Assembly (NCBI GenBank): GCA_964657795.1
Contig: CAZZWS010000001.1
Span: 6,469 to 70,468, forward strand
Direction of reading: 5' to 3'
Length of the DNA stretch: 64,000 bases
Source of the DNA: CAHJXF01 sp964657795
Lineage (GTDB): Bacteria; Pseudomonadota; Gammaproteobacteria; Burkholderiales; Burkholderiaceae_D
A program made the position numbers and the translations under genes. The notes beneath the pieces are model-generated. The model had not been told where the DNA came from. It saw only the letters and a list, made by a program, of their open reading frames with translations, and searched no databases. Shown piece after piece: positions 1-9,548 of this stretch (position 1 is the stretch's first letter; every line of letters begins with the position of its first letter).

Positions 1-1192
1 TCATGCGGTTGATGTGCGTCCCGTACAGAGCGATCGAGAAGGCGGCATCGACGATGCCTGCCGCGGCTGCCGCCGCGACGCTGAACAGGCTGCCGATCGT
101 GCGCGTGACGAGGCTGAACACCGAGCGCGTGATCTCGATGCGCGTCTGCACGCGCAGCTCGTCCTTGATCACGAACAGCTCCCAGTTCATCGCGAAACGC
201 AGCGTGATGAACTGGGCGATCATCAGGAAGGACAGAGGGATCGCGGCGCCTTGCCACTTGTCTCCGTACATCAGCTGGATCGCGGGCTTGGACAGCACCG
301 CGAGGCCGATCAGCAACGGGCCCATGAGCGCCGCGATGAAGCGGATGCCCTTGAGGTACGTGTCGCGCAACTGTCCGGTCTCCCGGTAGTCCTTCGACAT
401 CTTCGCGAAGATCACGCGCGTCGCGGTGCCGTAGACGTTCTGGAAGATGAGGCTGGAGAGATTGTTCGCACGACTGAAGAGCCCGAGCGCGGCCAATCCG
501 AGGAAGTGGCCGAGGATGATGTCCGACAGGCGTGATGCGACGTTGGAGATGCCGCCGATCGACATCATGCGAAAGCCGAACGCCGCCATCGGCCGCCACC
601 CGAGCGTGGATAGCCGGAACGCCACGTGCTGCCGACCGCTGAGCGAATAACCCAGAACGCCGACGACCGCGGACGCGAGTGCGCCGAAGGCGGGACTCAG
701 ATAACTCTCGCCCGACCATGCCGCCGCGATCGTCACGCCGGTCGTGACGAATGCCTGGGTCGTGGTGATCAGCGAGACGCGCTTGAACTGCAGCTCCCGC
801 TGCAACATGCTCGACGGCCGGAACTCGAAGATCGAGATGATCGGCGCGAGCGCGAGCAGGCGCATCACGGTGGCGACCGCGGGCTCGCTCAGGAAGTGCG
901 CGCCCGCGAAGCTCAACGCGAAGATCGTGGCGCCCAGACACAGGCCGAGGATCGCGTTGACCGTGAACGCCGTGTCGAGCGTGCCCGAGTCGAATTCGGT
1001 CGCGCGGATGATGAAGTTGCCGACGCCGAACGCGGCGATGATCTGCAGGACGCCGATGGTGGCCATCGAGACCGCGTAGATGCCCATCTCGCGCGGCGAC
1101 AACAGCCGCGCGATCACCAGCGACCCCAGGAACATGATCGCGAACGAAACGAGCTGCGCTGAAAAACTCCAGAAGAACGCCTTGCGGATCAT
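1..1192 (-). CDS. Polysaccharide flippase (Wzx/GumJ-like), 3' end off window
   Basis: An open reading frame starts at ATG 1192 and runs off the left edge after 397 codons, so the C-terminus is missing. The product is strongly hydrophobic with many predicted membrane segments. It begins MIRKAFFWSFSAQLVSF and has the SRANNLSSLIFQNVYG segment typical of the polysaccharide biosynthesis / MATE-like flippase family (Wzx, GumJ, PST). Such proteins flip undecaprenyl-diphosphate-linked repeat units across the inner membrane. It lies 42 bp downstream of the RgpF-like gene on the same strand and is the only flippase candidate in this exopolysaccharide locus, so that role fits. The family call rests on hydrophobicity and sequence resemblance; the substrate is inferred from context. 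Confidence 0.85.
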   Translation of the reverse strand, partial: MIRKAFFWSFSAQLVSFAIMFLGSLVIARLLSPREMGIYAVSMATIGVLQIIAAFGVGNFIIRATEFDSGTLDTAFTVNAILGLCLGATIFALSFAGAHFLSEPAVATVMRLLALAPIISIFEFRPSSMLQRELQFKRVSLITTTQAFVTTGVTIAAAWSGESYLSPAFGALASAVVGVLGYSLSGRQHVAFRLSTLGWRPMAAFGFRMMSIGGISNVASRLSDIILGHFLGLAALGLFSRANNLSSLIFQNVYGTATRVIFAKMSKDYRETGQLRDTYLKGIRFIAALMGPLLIGLAVLSKPAIQLMYGDKWQGAAIPLSFLMIAQFITLRFAMNWELFVIKDELRVQTRIEITRSVFSLVTRTIGSLFSVAAAAAAGIVDAAFSIALYGTHINRM

Positions 1193-1234
1193 CGTGTGTC
1201 GATCAGGGTTCGCGGGTACGGCATTGCAGGGGCC

Positions 1235-2182
1235 TCACGACCAGGAACCGTTCGATGCCGATACCGATGCCGGATCGGTGGCGCTACCGCTCACGGAAAG
1301 CGCACGACCCGCGGCGGATTTGGCGAAGCCAGCTCCCAGATGCTCGCGAACGAGGGCCGGATCGTACCCGTGGTTTCGCAGGGTCGTTTCCCACCCGGCG
1401 ATGTCCGCGTTCTTCGGGTTGTCGCGAAGCAGCTGGATCTTGACGAAGGGAAAGCCGGCGTCCAGCAGTTCTCTCCAGTGGAACAGCGTCGGGTTGAGCG
1501 AGATCGAACGTTCGGAAGGAAACAGGATGTCGACCTTGAGGCCGTGCAGGAGCATCGTGAACAGCAGCCTGAGCTCGCCGTCGAAGATGACTTCTTCGCG
1601 TCCACCGAGTGGTATGCGTCTCCAGAAGCGCCTGAAGGCTGCGGTCTTCATGGCCGCGGGCGTGTAGAAGACGAGAAAGCTCTGCAGATGGTGCAGCCGC
1701 TCGAAGCTCTCCGCGACGCCGACGATCTCGCCGGCGGAGGCATGGACCCGGGCGAGCATGGCGTCGAAACCGTCGAGGGGCCCGTACACGCTGTCGTTGG
1801 TCATCGCCAGCAGGGACGCCCGATGGATGCCGGGCGTCGCCTCGAGGCCGGCGACCCACGAGCCGAAGTCGTAGCCGATGTTACGGCGCAGAAGGAGCCC
1901 GGCCACACAAGGCGGCAGCGGCCTGTCGCGTGCGAAACGCGACGGCGCATCCATCGCGACGACCAGGATGACCTTGAAGCCGCGTCGATGCCATGCCTCG
2001 CACCACGCGAGCGTATGGGGTGACAGCATCCCTGTCGCGGTGTAGGAGACGAGCAGACATACCTCGTGGCCTGCCATGTCGCCCGGCTTCTTGATCCATC
2101 GTCGCGGCTCCAGGCGCGACAGCAGGAAGCGCCAAGCCAAGCCAACGCGCTTGCGAAGGCTTCGACCGATTCGGGCGATCAT
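1235..2182 (-). CDS. RgpF-like rhamnan synthesis family protein
   Basis: This 315-aa protein belongs by resemblance to the rhamnan synthesis protein F family (PF05045), found in rhamnose-containing polysaccharide loci. Family features include LLVSYTATGMLSPHT near the N-terminus, the RRNIGYDFGSW motif around residue 100, and the TNDSVYGPL segment around residue 129. Members are thought to transfer or process rhamnose or related sugars. It starts at ATG 2182, 42 bp from the divergent GT2 at 2225, and reads toward the flippase. It is one candidate for a terminal side-chain sugar, because acetan-type polymers carry terminal rhamnose. The donor sugar cannot be read from the sequence. Confidence 0.8.
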   Translation of the reverse strand: MIARIGRSLRKRVGLAWRFLLSRLEPRRWIKKPGDMAGHEVCLLVSYTATGMLSPHTLAWCEAWHRRGFKVILVVAMDAPSRFARDRPLPPCVAGLLLRRNIGYDFGSWVAGLEATPGIHRASLLAMTNDSVYGPLDGFDAMLARVHASAGEIVGVAESFERLHHLQSFLVFYTPAAMKTAAFRRFWRRIPLGGREEVIFDGELRLLFTMLLHGLKVDILFPSERSISLNPTLFHWRELLDAGFPFVKIQLLRDNPKNADIAGWETTLRNHGYDPALVREHLGAGFAKSAAGRALSVSGSATDPASVSASNGSWS

Positions 2183-2224
2183 GTCGGCAACGCGCGGGCC
2201 ATCGCCGTCCTTCGCACGTCCTTC

Positions 2225-3262
2225 ATGGAACAGGGAACCGCAGTGTCATCACCGACCATCTCCGTGTGCGTGCCGACCTACAACGGTCAGGCGTTCCTCG
2301 ACGAATGTCTGGCCGGCCTCGCGGCACAGACCTTCGGCGATTTCGAAGTGCTCATCGTGGACGACTGTTCGAGCGATCGGACGGTCGAGATGGCTCGCGC
2401 CTGGGCAGCGCGGGACGAACGTTTTTCGGTCCATGTCAATGCGAGCAATCTCGGCCTGGTCGGCAACTGGAATCGTTGCATAGAACTCGCTCGCGGCGAG
2501 TGGATCAAGTTCATGTTCCAGGACGACCTCATCGAGCCGCGCTGTCTGGAAGCCATGCTGGCTGCGGGTGAACACAGCCGGGGCTTCGTCGCGTGTTCGC
2601 GGACGTTCGTGTTCGAAGGCTTTTGCGAACCGTCGCTGCGGGACTTCTATCTCGGACACCAGACGACCCTCGAGTCGCTATTCGCGGGCGCGCCGTTCAT
2701 GCCGGCCGAGGACTACTGCCGGGCCAAGCTCGATCTTCTCGACGCCAACATCGTCGGCGAGCCCACGGTGACGATGATTCGCAAGCGCCTGTTCGACGAG
2801 TACGGTCTGTTCGATCCGATGCTGGTCCAGATCTGCGACAGCGAGATGTGGACGCGGCTCGCATCCAACGTCGGCATCGCCTTCGTTCCCGATCCGTTGG
2901 TCGCGTTTCGCGTGCACGGCGCTTCCGCCAGCGGCGCCAACCGCGATCGGCCGTTCCGGGGAACGATCCTGGACGGCATCGTCGAATCGACCCGTTTCTG
3001 CGAGGCGCCTGCGTTCCACGCGTTCCGAGCGGTGGCGCAACGTGCCGGACGACTCGAGACGCTCCGTGCCCGCCTCGACACGCAACTCAACATCGCGTTC
3101 TACATGTTGCGCGATGCCGAGCGCGAGCGGCCGAAGGATCGCCGCATCAGGCGCGAGTTCGAATCGGTGATGAACGAGCTCGGCAGTTTCACGAAGGTCC
3201 GCAACAGGCACTTGTGGTTCCGTTTCAAACGCATGTTGGGACTCGCGACCGCCGTGTCGTGA
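2225..3262 (+). CDS. GT2 family glycosyltransferase
   Basis: This 345-aa GT-A fold glycosyltransferase (GT2) has ISVCVPTYNGQ at the N-terminus, the nucleotide-sugar-binding VDDCSSD segment, and an FQDD motif that supplies the DXD-like metal-binding aspartates. The ATG at 2225 is chosen because it sits just before the conserved first beta strand; an earlier in-frame start at 2066 would run through the opposite-strand RgpF gene. A GTG at 2243 is an alternative. It is divergent from the RgpF-like gene and convergent with the acyltransferase. It probably adds a side-chain sugar to the exopolysaccharide repeat; donor and acceptor are unknown. Confidence 0.85.
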   Translation: MEQGTAVSSPTISVCVPTYNGQAFLDECLAGLAAQTFGDFEVLIVDDCSSDRTVEMARAWAARDERFSVHVNASNLGLVGNWNRCIELARGEWIKFMFQDDLIEPRCLEAMLAAGEHSRGFVACSRTFVFEGFCEPSLRDFYLGHQTTLESLFAGAPFMPAEDYCRAKLDLLDANIVGEPTVTMIRKRLFDEYGLFDPMLVQICDSEMWTRLASNVGIAFVPDPLVAFRVHGASASGANRDRPFRGTILDGIVESTRFCEAPAFHAFRAVAQRAGRLETLRARLDTQLNIAFYMLRDAERERPKDRRIRREFESVMNELGSFTKVRNRHLWFRFKRMLGLATAVS

Positions 3263-3285
3263 CGAAGGCGCGACGTTTGCATCGA

Positions 3286-5295
3286 TCATGGTGGGGGTGG
3301 CGCGCGCAAGGTTGGATAGTCCGCTGCGATCCGCTCGCCGACGTACTGCGAGCCGGCGATGCTCATGTGGTCGGAATCGCGGAACAGCAACTTCGTGGCG
3401 GGTCGCATCGAGCAGTTGGATGCGTCGCAGAAGTAGCGCGAGAGCTTCAGCACGTGGACGTGGGGGGTCTTCTCGGCGAGCCGATCGAGCACGCCGTCGT
3501 ATCCGCGTAGCTGCTTGTCGTAGAACTCCCGCTCGTCCGCGCAGCGATGCACGCGCAACCCGCTGCTCTGGTACTTGCACAGGCGCGGACTGAACGAGAA
3601 GTTGGGCACGTCGTCGGCGATGTAGACGGTCTTGCCAGCGCGCAGCAGCGGCTCCAGCGTGGACTGGAGTGCCTGCAGTGGCGACGTGCCACCCGGCAGC
3701 TCGCCGAAGCGCAACGTCCACCAGGCCGACAGGACGACCGTCCTGATGTGCGGGTCGGCGACGACGGTCGCGAAGATGTGATCGAACGCCGCGTTGGACG
3801 CGACCGGCAGGGAACTCTTCGTATAGAAGACGACGTTGCGCATCGGCAGCGCTTCCGCGAGGCCCGCGAACAGGTGCTCGGCGTGGCTGTCACCGACGAT
3901 GGCCAGATCGGCCTGTCCCGCCCGCGACTGCATGCAGCGGGTCAGGCCGTTCCACTGTTCCGCCTCGCGTCTGATGAGCGGCGGATCGCACGGGACGAAG
4001 TGCGCCGAGACGTACTGGAAAAACCCTTCCTGACCGAGGTCTCCGTCGTTGACGATCGCCGGGTTCGCCGCGGAACGGGACGTGAACGCGTCACCGGCAT
4101 AGCAGAGGAAGCCCGTGACGCCGACCACCGCCATCGCGGCGACGAGCGTTGCCGGCAAGCGGGAGCCGCGTCCGCGCCTGCGCAAGGGCGTCTCGATGAA
4201 GCGATAGGTCAACCACGCGAGGGCGATCGCGGCGACGATCGCCGCGATGCGCACGAGACGCGTCGGTCGTTCCGCCGCGAGGATGCGGATGAACGAAAGG
4301 ATGGGCCAGTGCCACAGATAGAGCGGAAAGCTGATCAGGCCGAGCCATACCAGCAAGCGGCTCGACAGGATGCGGCGGTTGACCCACGCGAACGAGCCGG
4401 ACGCGATCAGAAGGACCGCGCCCGTCGTCGGCAGGAGTGCCCACCAGCCGGGGAACGCATCGCTGCTCTTCATGACGACCAGCGCGACGACGAGCAGCGA
4501 CGCACCCACCACCGACTGGATGTCGCGCTGAAGCGGTGACAGGTGGCGGACCCAGCTCTTGTCGAAGACGGTGAGGTACGCGAGGATCGAACCCAGCGAC
4601 AGCTCCCAGAACCGCGTGTACGGCGAGTAGAAGTCCGCCACGATGTCGGTCGTCGCGAGATGGACGTTGAACCCGAACGAGACGATCGCCGTGACAATCG
4701 TGACCGTGAGCGGGTCGATCCGGAAGCGCCGCGTTGCCAGCAGCAGCACGGGCCAGAAGATGTAGAACTGCTCCTCGATCCCGAGCGACCAGAGATGCAG
4801 CAATGGCTTGGTGTCGGCGGATGCATCGAAATAGCCGCTTTCGTGCCAGAACACGAAATTGGAGACGAAGCCCGCGCCGCCGGCGAGCTGCTTGCCGAGT
4901 TGCCGGTACTCGTCGTCCATCAACGAGAACCAGCCGAAGACGAACGTCGCGACCATCACCACGAGCAACGCCGGGAAGATCCGCCGCACGCGTCGCACGT
5001 AGAACTCGAGGATGTCGAAACTGTCTTGGGCGAGGTTGCCGAACAGGATGGTCGAGATCAGGAAGCCGGAGATGATGAAGAAGATGTCGACGCCGACGAA
5101 GCCGCCTCTGACGGTGCCGGGAAAGGCGTGGAAGCCGACGACGGACAGGACCGCGACCGCCCGCAGTCCGTCGATGTCGGCCCGGTATGCCGGATGACTC
5201 GACGCATGACCCGCCCGCAGGTCGGTCGAGCCTCGGATCGATTCCGGGCGCGGCGTCGCGTTCGCGGATTCGCGAATGGCGGATAGCGAGCTCAT
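3286..5295 (-). CDS. OafA-type O-acyltransferase with C-terminal SGNH domain
   Basis: This 669-aa integral membrane protein combines an acyltransferase-3 domain with an SGNH hydrolase-like domain, the OafA/YrhL layout. The N-terminal domain has the RADIDGLRAVAVLSVVGFHA signature around residues 39-58, with the catalytic-type His, followed by about ten membrane helices. The C-terminal domain has the GDSH block (AIVGDSHAEHLF) and a DHMS segment near the end that completes the Ser/Asp/His set. Such proteins O-acetylate cell-surface sugars in the periplasm. Here it probably acetylates the exopolysaccharide, the role GumF/GumG have in xanthan loci. It is convergent with the GT2 upstream and divergent from gumK. 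Confidence 0.9.
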   Translation of the reverse strand: MSSLSAIRESANATPRPESIRGSTDLRAGHASSHPAYRADIDGLRAVAVLSVVGFHAFPGTVRGGFVGVDIFFIISGFLISTILFGNLAQDSFDILEFYVRRVRRIFPALLVVMVATFVFGWFSLMDDEYRQLGKQLAGGAGFVSNFVFWHESGYFDASADTKPLLHLWSLGIEEQFYIFWPVLLLATRRFRIDPLTVTIVTAIVSFGFNVHLATTDIVADFYSPYTRFWELSLGSILAYLTVFDKSWVRHLSPLQRDIQSVVGASLLVVALVVMKSSDAFPGWWALLPTTGAVLLIASGSFAWVNRRILSSRLLVWLGLISFPLYLWHWPILSFIRILAAERPTRLVRIAAIVAAIALAWLTYRFIETPLRRRGRGSRLPATLVAAMAVVGVTGFLCYAGDAFTSRSAANPAIVNDGDLGQEGFFQYVSAHFVPCDPPLIRREAEQWNGLTRCMQSRAGQADLAIVGDSHAEHLFAGLAEALPMRNVVFYTKSSLPVASNAAFDHIFATVVADPHIRTVVLSAWWTLRFGELPGGTSPLQALQSTLEPLLRAGKTVYIADDVPNFSFSPRLCKYQSSGLRVHRCADEREFYDKQLRGYDGVLDRLAEKTPHVHVLKLSRYFCDASNCSMRPATKLLFRDSDHMSIAGSQYVGERIAADYPTLRAPPPP

Positions 5296-5543
5296 GGAGG
5301 CCAGGAGGATGTGATCATCTGCGGTCGGGCTGGTGCGGCTCTCGATCGACCACGCATTCGGCCGCCGTCGAGGTGTTCAGAACATCGCGTAGCAAACCTC
5401 GGGCCGTAACTTTCGCACGGCGGCCGCAACGACGGAACACGCGGTGCATGCGCCATTTGCTACGATGCGGTGCACCATTCTGACGCCAAAGCTCTTTCCG
5501 TGGTCCTCCTCGGGCCACTCCGCGCGCATCTGTGGCCTCGTTG

Positions 5544-6653
5544 ATGAATTCCTTGCTGCTCACCGCCCACGATTACCGTACGCCTCGGCGCGCGAACATG
5601 CATTTCATCGCCGACGAACTGGCGAAACGCGGCGCCATGCGGTTTTTTTCATTGCGATACAGCGCGTTGTCCAGAAGAAAAGGCGATGCCCGCTTGTTTC
5701 TCGACGCCCGTGCCAACCGGGTCGAAACCGTCGCAGGCGTCGAATGCTATCTATGGAAAACCTTGGTCCATCCGTTCAATACCCGCAGGCGCGCGTTGCG
5801 CCCTGTCGAGGACGCGATGTTTCGCTGGACGGCTACGCACCCGCCCGCGATTCTCGAACGATGGATCCGTGAAGCAGACATCATCTTCTTCGAAAGCGGC
5901 TCTGCGATCCTGCATGTCGACCTCGCCCGTCGCCTCAACCCCGCGGCACGCAGGGTCTACATCGCGTCGGACGATCTCGGAGTGATCCACGCGGCGGCCT
6001 TCATCAGGGATGAATTCGAGCGCGTCGCGTCGGGGATGGACGCTTTATGCCTGCCATCCCCCAAACTGGCGGCGACGATGCCGCCTACCGCCAACAAGTA
6101 CTTCGTGCCGCACGGCATCGACGCCGCCATCGCCGACCACGCCGACCCGTCGCCTTACGATGACGGTATCCACGCGGTGTCGGTCGGTTCGATGCTGTTC
6201 GACCGGACGTTCTTCGACGTGGCCGGTCTCGCGTTCCCCGACATCACCTTTCACGTCATCGGACCGGGATCGATCGATCGCCAGGGCTTTCCGTCGAACG
6301 TGCGCGTCTACGACGAGATGCCCTACGAGGAAACGCTGCGCTACATCAAGCACGCCCGCTTCGGCATCGCGCCCTACGTCTCGGATGCGGTGCCGCCGTA
6401 TCTCGCGGACACGTCGATGAAGCTGATGCAGTATCGCTTCTTCGCGATCCCCGCGGTCTGCCCCGAATCGGTGACCGGTCAGGCGACCGATCGCTGCGGT
6501 TACCGGCCCGGCGACACGGCATCGATCGTCGATGCGGTCGAACGGGCGCTGGTGACCCGTCATGCGGCTGCACGCACCGTGCTCGGCTGGAGCGAGGTAA
6601 CGGACCGATTGATCGATGCGGCGGCCTTTCCCGACACGCGACTGGCTGCGTGA
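5544..6653 (+). CDS. gumK: GumK-like beta-glucuronosyltransferase (GT70)
   Basis: This 369-aa protein closely resembles Xanthomonas GumK, which transfers glucuronic acid from UDP-GlcA to the mannose of the lipid-linked Glc-Glc-Man intermediate. GumK-type blocks occur in order: TAHDYRTPRRANMHFIADEL, RFFSLRYSALS, a YLWKTLVHPFNTRR-like block, VEDAMFRW, HAVSVGSMLFD, IKHARFGIAPYVSDAVPPYL and DTSMKLMQY. GT-B fold, peripheral to the inner membrane. ATG 5544 is preferred; a GTG lies four codons upstream at 5532. It leads a plus-strand block with three more glycosyltransferases. The 248 bp separating it from the divergent acyltransferase hold no gene I can support and presumably contain the promoters. 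Confidence 0.9.
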   Translation: MNSLLLTAHDYRTPRRANMHFIADELAKRGAMRFFSLRYSALSRRKGDARLFLDARANRVETVAGVECYLWKTLVHPFNTRRRALRPVEDAMFRWTATHPPAILERWIREADIIFFESGSAILHVDLARRLNPAARRVYIASDDLGVIHAAAFIRDEFERVASGMDALCLPSPKLAATMPPTANKYFVPHGIDAAIADHADPSPYDDGIHAVSVGSMLFDRTFFDVAGLAFPDITFHVIGPGSIDRQGFPSNVRVYDEMPYEETLRYIKHARFGIAPYVSDAVPPYLADTSMKLMQYRFFAIPAVCPESVTGQATDRCGYRPGDTASIVDAVERALVTRHAAARTVLGWSEVTDRLIDAAAFPDTRLAA

Positions 6654-6680
6654 TGCGCTGCTCGATCGGCGGGGCACACG

Positions 6681-7637
6681 ATGTCTGAAGCCTCGGCCGC
6701 GACGCCGCTCGTATCGATCGTCGTGCCGTATCTCAGGGCCGAGTCGACCATCGAACGTGCGTTGAAGTCCGTGCTCCAGCAGACCATGAGCGACCTCGAG
6801 GTCGTCACCGTCGGCGACGGGTCCACCGATGCAACGCGACTGCGCATCGAGGCGATGCAGCGCGACGACGACCGCGTCAGGATGGTGTCCTTCGCGGAAA
6901 ATCGGGGGCCCTCGTTCGCACGCAATCGCGGGATCGAGATCGCGCGTGGCGAGTGGATCGCGGTGCTCGACGCGGACGACTGGTACGCGCCCGATCGCCT
7001 GCAGGTCATGCTGGATGGCGCGGGCGACGCGTCCGTGGTCGTGGACAACTTGATGGGGGTCGACCCGGTCGATGGCAGCGTGGCGGGCATCCTCTTCCCT
7101 CGGATGCCGACGGCGCTGCACTTCGAGCAGATCGTCGCGCCGGACGTTCCGGGGTCGTCGTACAACTTCGGCTACCTGAAGCCGTTGTTCCGGAGATCGT
7201 TCATCGATCGGCATGCCCTGCGCTACCTCGAACATCTGCGCACCGCCGAAGACCTGCTGCTGCTCGCGGAAAGCGCGCTGCTGGCGCGTTCGATCCGCGC
7301 GGTGGATCACGCGGGCTATTTCTACAGCCTCCAGTTTTCGCCGAAGACCCGCCGGCTCTCGGCCGCCAGTCATAGCGTGCCGGTTGATCGCGCCGTGGCC
7401 GCCGCCCTCGACGATCTGCTGGTCGCACGACGTGGCGTCATGACCGAGTCCCAGATCGACGCCGCGACACGACGGCGCGACACGCTGCTCAGGGACGCGG
7501 ACGTGTCCCTCTTCCGCCATGCCGTGAAGGAAGGTCGCTATCGCGAGGCGTTGCGTCTGCTGACCGCATCGACGCGTGTGCGCGCCCACGTTTCCGGCAC
7601 GGTGATCCGCAAGCTCGGCGGGCGCGCCACAAGATGA
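6681..7637 (+). CDS. GT2 family glycosyltransferase
   Basis: This 318-aa GT2 enzyme has PLVSIVVPYLRAESTIERAL at the start, a VGDGSTDATR nucleotide-binding segment, RGPSFARNRGIEIARGEWIA and the metal-binding LDADDWYAPD motif. The layout resembles ExoO/ExoA-type exopolysaccharide glycosyltransferases. It follows gumK by 27 bp and overlaps the next gene by 4 bp (ATGA), which suggests co-translation. It probably elongates the side chain after the glucuronic acid, but this order is inferred only from gene order. Confidence 0.85.
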   Translation: MSEASAATPLVSIVVPYLRAESTIERALKSVLQQTMSDLEVVTVGDGSTDATRLRIEAMQRDDDRVRMVSFAENRGPSFARNRGIEIARGEWIAVLDADDWYAPDRLQVMLDGAGDASVVVDNLMGVDPVDGSVAGILFPRMPTALHFEQIVAPDVPGSSYNFGYLKPLFRRSFIDRHALRYLEHLRTAEDLLLLAESALLARSIRAVDHAGYFYSLQFSPKTRRLSAASHSVPVDRAVAAALDDLLVARRGVMTESQIDAATRRRDTLLRDADVSLFRHAVKEGRYREALRLLTASTRVRAHVSGTVIRKLGGRATR

Positions 7638-8554
7638 CGGCGACGCCGATCGTCGTCTGCGTGCCGACCTATCGACGACCGCTGCAGCTCGTCCGCCTGC
7701 TGGAAGCCCTGGCGCGCCAGCGGGGCGCCGATCCGTTCGACATCGTCATCGGCAACAACGACGACCGTCCATTGTCGGACCATCCCGAGTTGTGCCGCGA
7801 CGACCTGCCTCCTCATCGCGTGATCCAGGTCGCGACACGGGGCGTGTCGGCGGTCCGCAATGCGCTGGTCGCGGACGTCCTGGCGCGCTGCCCGCAGGTG
7901 CGCTACATCGCGTGCCTCGACGACGATCAGTACCCCGAGGAAGAGTGGCTCGCGCATTTGCTCGGCGCGGGCATCGCGCACAAGGCGGACCTCGTCGGCG
8001 GACCCGTCCTGCGCTCGGTACCCGCCGAGACCTTCTGGTCGTCCGGGGCGGCCGACACGTCCTATCTGCCGACCGCCAGCGGTCCGACGCCGATGCTCAA
8101 CGAAGCGGGCAATCTCCTGCTGTCCGCGAAATTCCTGCGGACGCTCGACCGCGCCCCTTTCTCGTTGGACTTCGGCCGTACCGGCGGCGAAGACTACGAA
8201 TTCTTCATGTTCGCGCGGAGTCGTGGCGCATGCATCGTCTGGGCGCCCGACGCCCGCGTGCATGAGCCGCTGCCGGAAGACCGGCTGACATTCCGCAGCT
8301 ACGTGTGGCGCTTCTACGCCATCGCCGCCTACCAGGCGCGGGCGGACCGCATCTATCGCGGCGTCGGGTATGTCCTGCGTTCCATCGCGGTGACGATCGT
8401 GAAGGGGCCGATGGTCCTCGCGCGCTCGCTCGTGCGCGATCGCAGCGTTCGGCAAGCGGTGGGCATCGTCGTGCAATACAGTGCGATGGTCGCGGGCAGG
8501 ATCGTGGGTCTCGCCGGGACACGCGCTGAACGCTACGGCAACGAGCCGTCCTGA
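7634..8554 (+). CDS. GT2 family glycosyltransferase, ExoM-like
   Basis: This 306-aa GT2 protein has IVVCVPTYRRPLQLVRLLEA at the N-terminus, GVSAVRNALVADVLARC, and the metal-binding CLDDDQYPEEEW block around residues 95-106. It resembles the ExoM branch of exopolysaccharide GT2 enzymes, in which a C-terminal GEDYEFF-like segment also occurs (here GGEDYEFFMFARSRG). A hydrophobic stretch near the C-terminus may associate it with the membrane. Its ATG overlaps the preceding stop by 4 bp. It is likely a side-chain transferase; the sugar is unknown. Confidence 0.83.
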   Translation: MTATPIVVCVPTYRRPLQLVRLLEALARQRGADPFDIVIGNNDDRPLSDHPELCRDDLPPHRVIQVATRGVSAVRNALVADVLARCPQVRYIACLDDDQYPEEEWLAHLLGAGIAHKADLVGGPVLRSVPAETFWSSGAADTSYLPTASGPTPMLNEAGNLLLSAKFLRTLDRAPFSLDFGRTGGEDYEFFMFARSRGACIVWAPDARVHEPLPEDRLTFRSYVWRFYAIAAYQARADRIYRGVGYVLRSIAVTIVKGPMVLARSLVRDRSVRQAVGIVVQYSAMVAGRIVGLAGTRAERYGNEPS

Positions 8555-8615
8555 AAGGATTCGGACCGCCCGAGCCGATCATGCATTCGAACTCTCATCC
8601 ACCAGAGCAACCACC

Positions 8616-9530
8616 TTGATCACCGGCACGCTTCTGCCTTCCGATTCATCGGTCCGTGACGTCGCCACGTTCTGGCACGGTCCGCCTCTGGCGCGCCTCG
8701 ACCTGGCGTGCCTGTTGTCGTTCGTCGCCGCCGGCTTTCACGTGACGGTGTACGGCTACGACGTCGTGCAAGGATTGCCCGACGGCGTGTCCTTCCGCAA
8801 TGCATCCGACGTGGTCGACCGCAAGTTCCTCGACGCGTTCGTGGTCAACGGCAAGCCCAGCCTTTCGCACTTCAGCGACCTGTTCCGCTACCGCCTGTTC
8901 GCTTCGCAGAACGCGGCATGGGTCGACATGGACCTTCTCTGCCTGCGGCCTTTCGCGATGCCGACCGATGCGAATTTCTTCGCGAAGGAGTCGGCGAACA
9001 GCATCAGCAGCTCCGTGCTGCGCATCGATCGCGAGCAGCCGGAACTCGCGCAGCTGGTCGCGCAGACCGAGGCGCTCGGCAACGGCAAGGACTTCAAGTG
9101 GGGCTCGACCGGGCCCGCGTTGTTGACAAAAGTCTTCGGACCGGCGGTCCTCGAACGGGCGCTCGACGCGAGTAATTTCTTCCCGATCGGATGGGACGAC
9201 TGGTGGAAGCCGTTCACGCCGTCGGCGCGCGAGGAATGCGACGCGGCGTGTGCCGATGCCTCGGCCATCCACCTGTGGAACAACATCGTCGAGCGATCGG
9301 GCTACTGGAAGGACATCGCGCCGCCGGCAGGCTCGTATCTGCACGACGTGCTCCAGCGCTCCGATGCGCTGCGGCTCTTCCGGGAGGTCTATCCGGCGCA
9401 GATCATGGAACACATCGCCAACAACTACCGGAACTCGCGGACGGCGAACCACATGATGGTGAAGGAGCTCGCGGCGATCACGGCGACCCGCTTCTCCGCC
9501 GCGGTCCGCAAGCGCATCGGCGGAAGCTGA
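8616..9530 (+). CDS. DXD-containing glycosyltransferase (GT32-like)
   Basis: This protein of about 304 aa begins with FWHGPPLARLDLACLLSF and contains the core SHFSDLFRYRLF...AAWVDMDLLCLRPF, in which DMD is the DXD motif of GT32/alpha-1,4-glycosyltransferase-like enzymes. Later blocks are KWGSTGPALLTKVFG and AIHLWNNIVERSG. I chose TTG 8616, just before the first conserved residues. The only in-frame ATG (8481) would overlap the upstream gene by 74 bp, and no good ribosome site supports either. It ends the gumK block and is convergent with the GT2 pair. It probably adds a side-chain hexose. Confidence 0.75.
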   Translation: MITGTLLPSDSSVRDVATFWHGPPLARLDLACLLSFVAAGFHVTVYGYDVVQGLPDGVSFRNASDVVDRKFLDAFVVNGKPSLSHFSDLFRYRLFASQNAAWVDMDLLCLRPFAMPTDANFFAKESANSISSSVLRIDREQPELAQLVAQTEALGNGKDFKWGSTGPALLTKVFGPAVLERALDASNFFPIGWDDWWKPFTPSAREECDAACADASAIHLWNNIVERSGYWKDIAPPAGSYLHDVLQRSDALRLFREVYPAQIMEHIANNYRNSRTANHMMVKELAAITATRFSAAVRKRIGGS

Positions 9531-9548
9531 CTCCCCGGGCACTCCGCT

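Noticed and set aside
5315..5563. 82-codon minus-strand frame between the acyltransferase and gumK
   Set aside because: No recognisable domain, no ribosome site, and it overlaps the likely gumK promoter and start.
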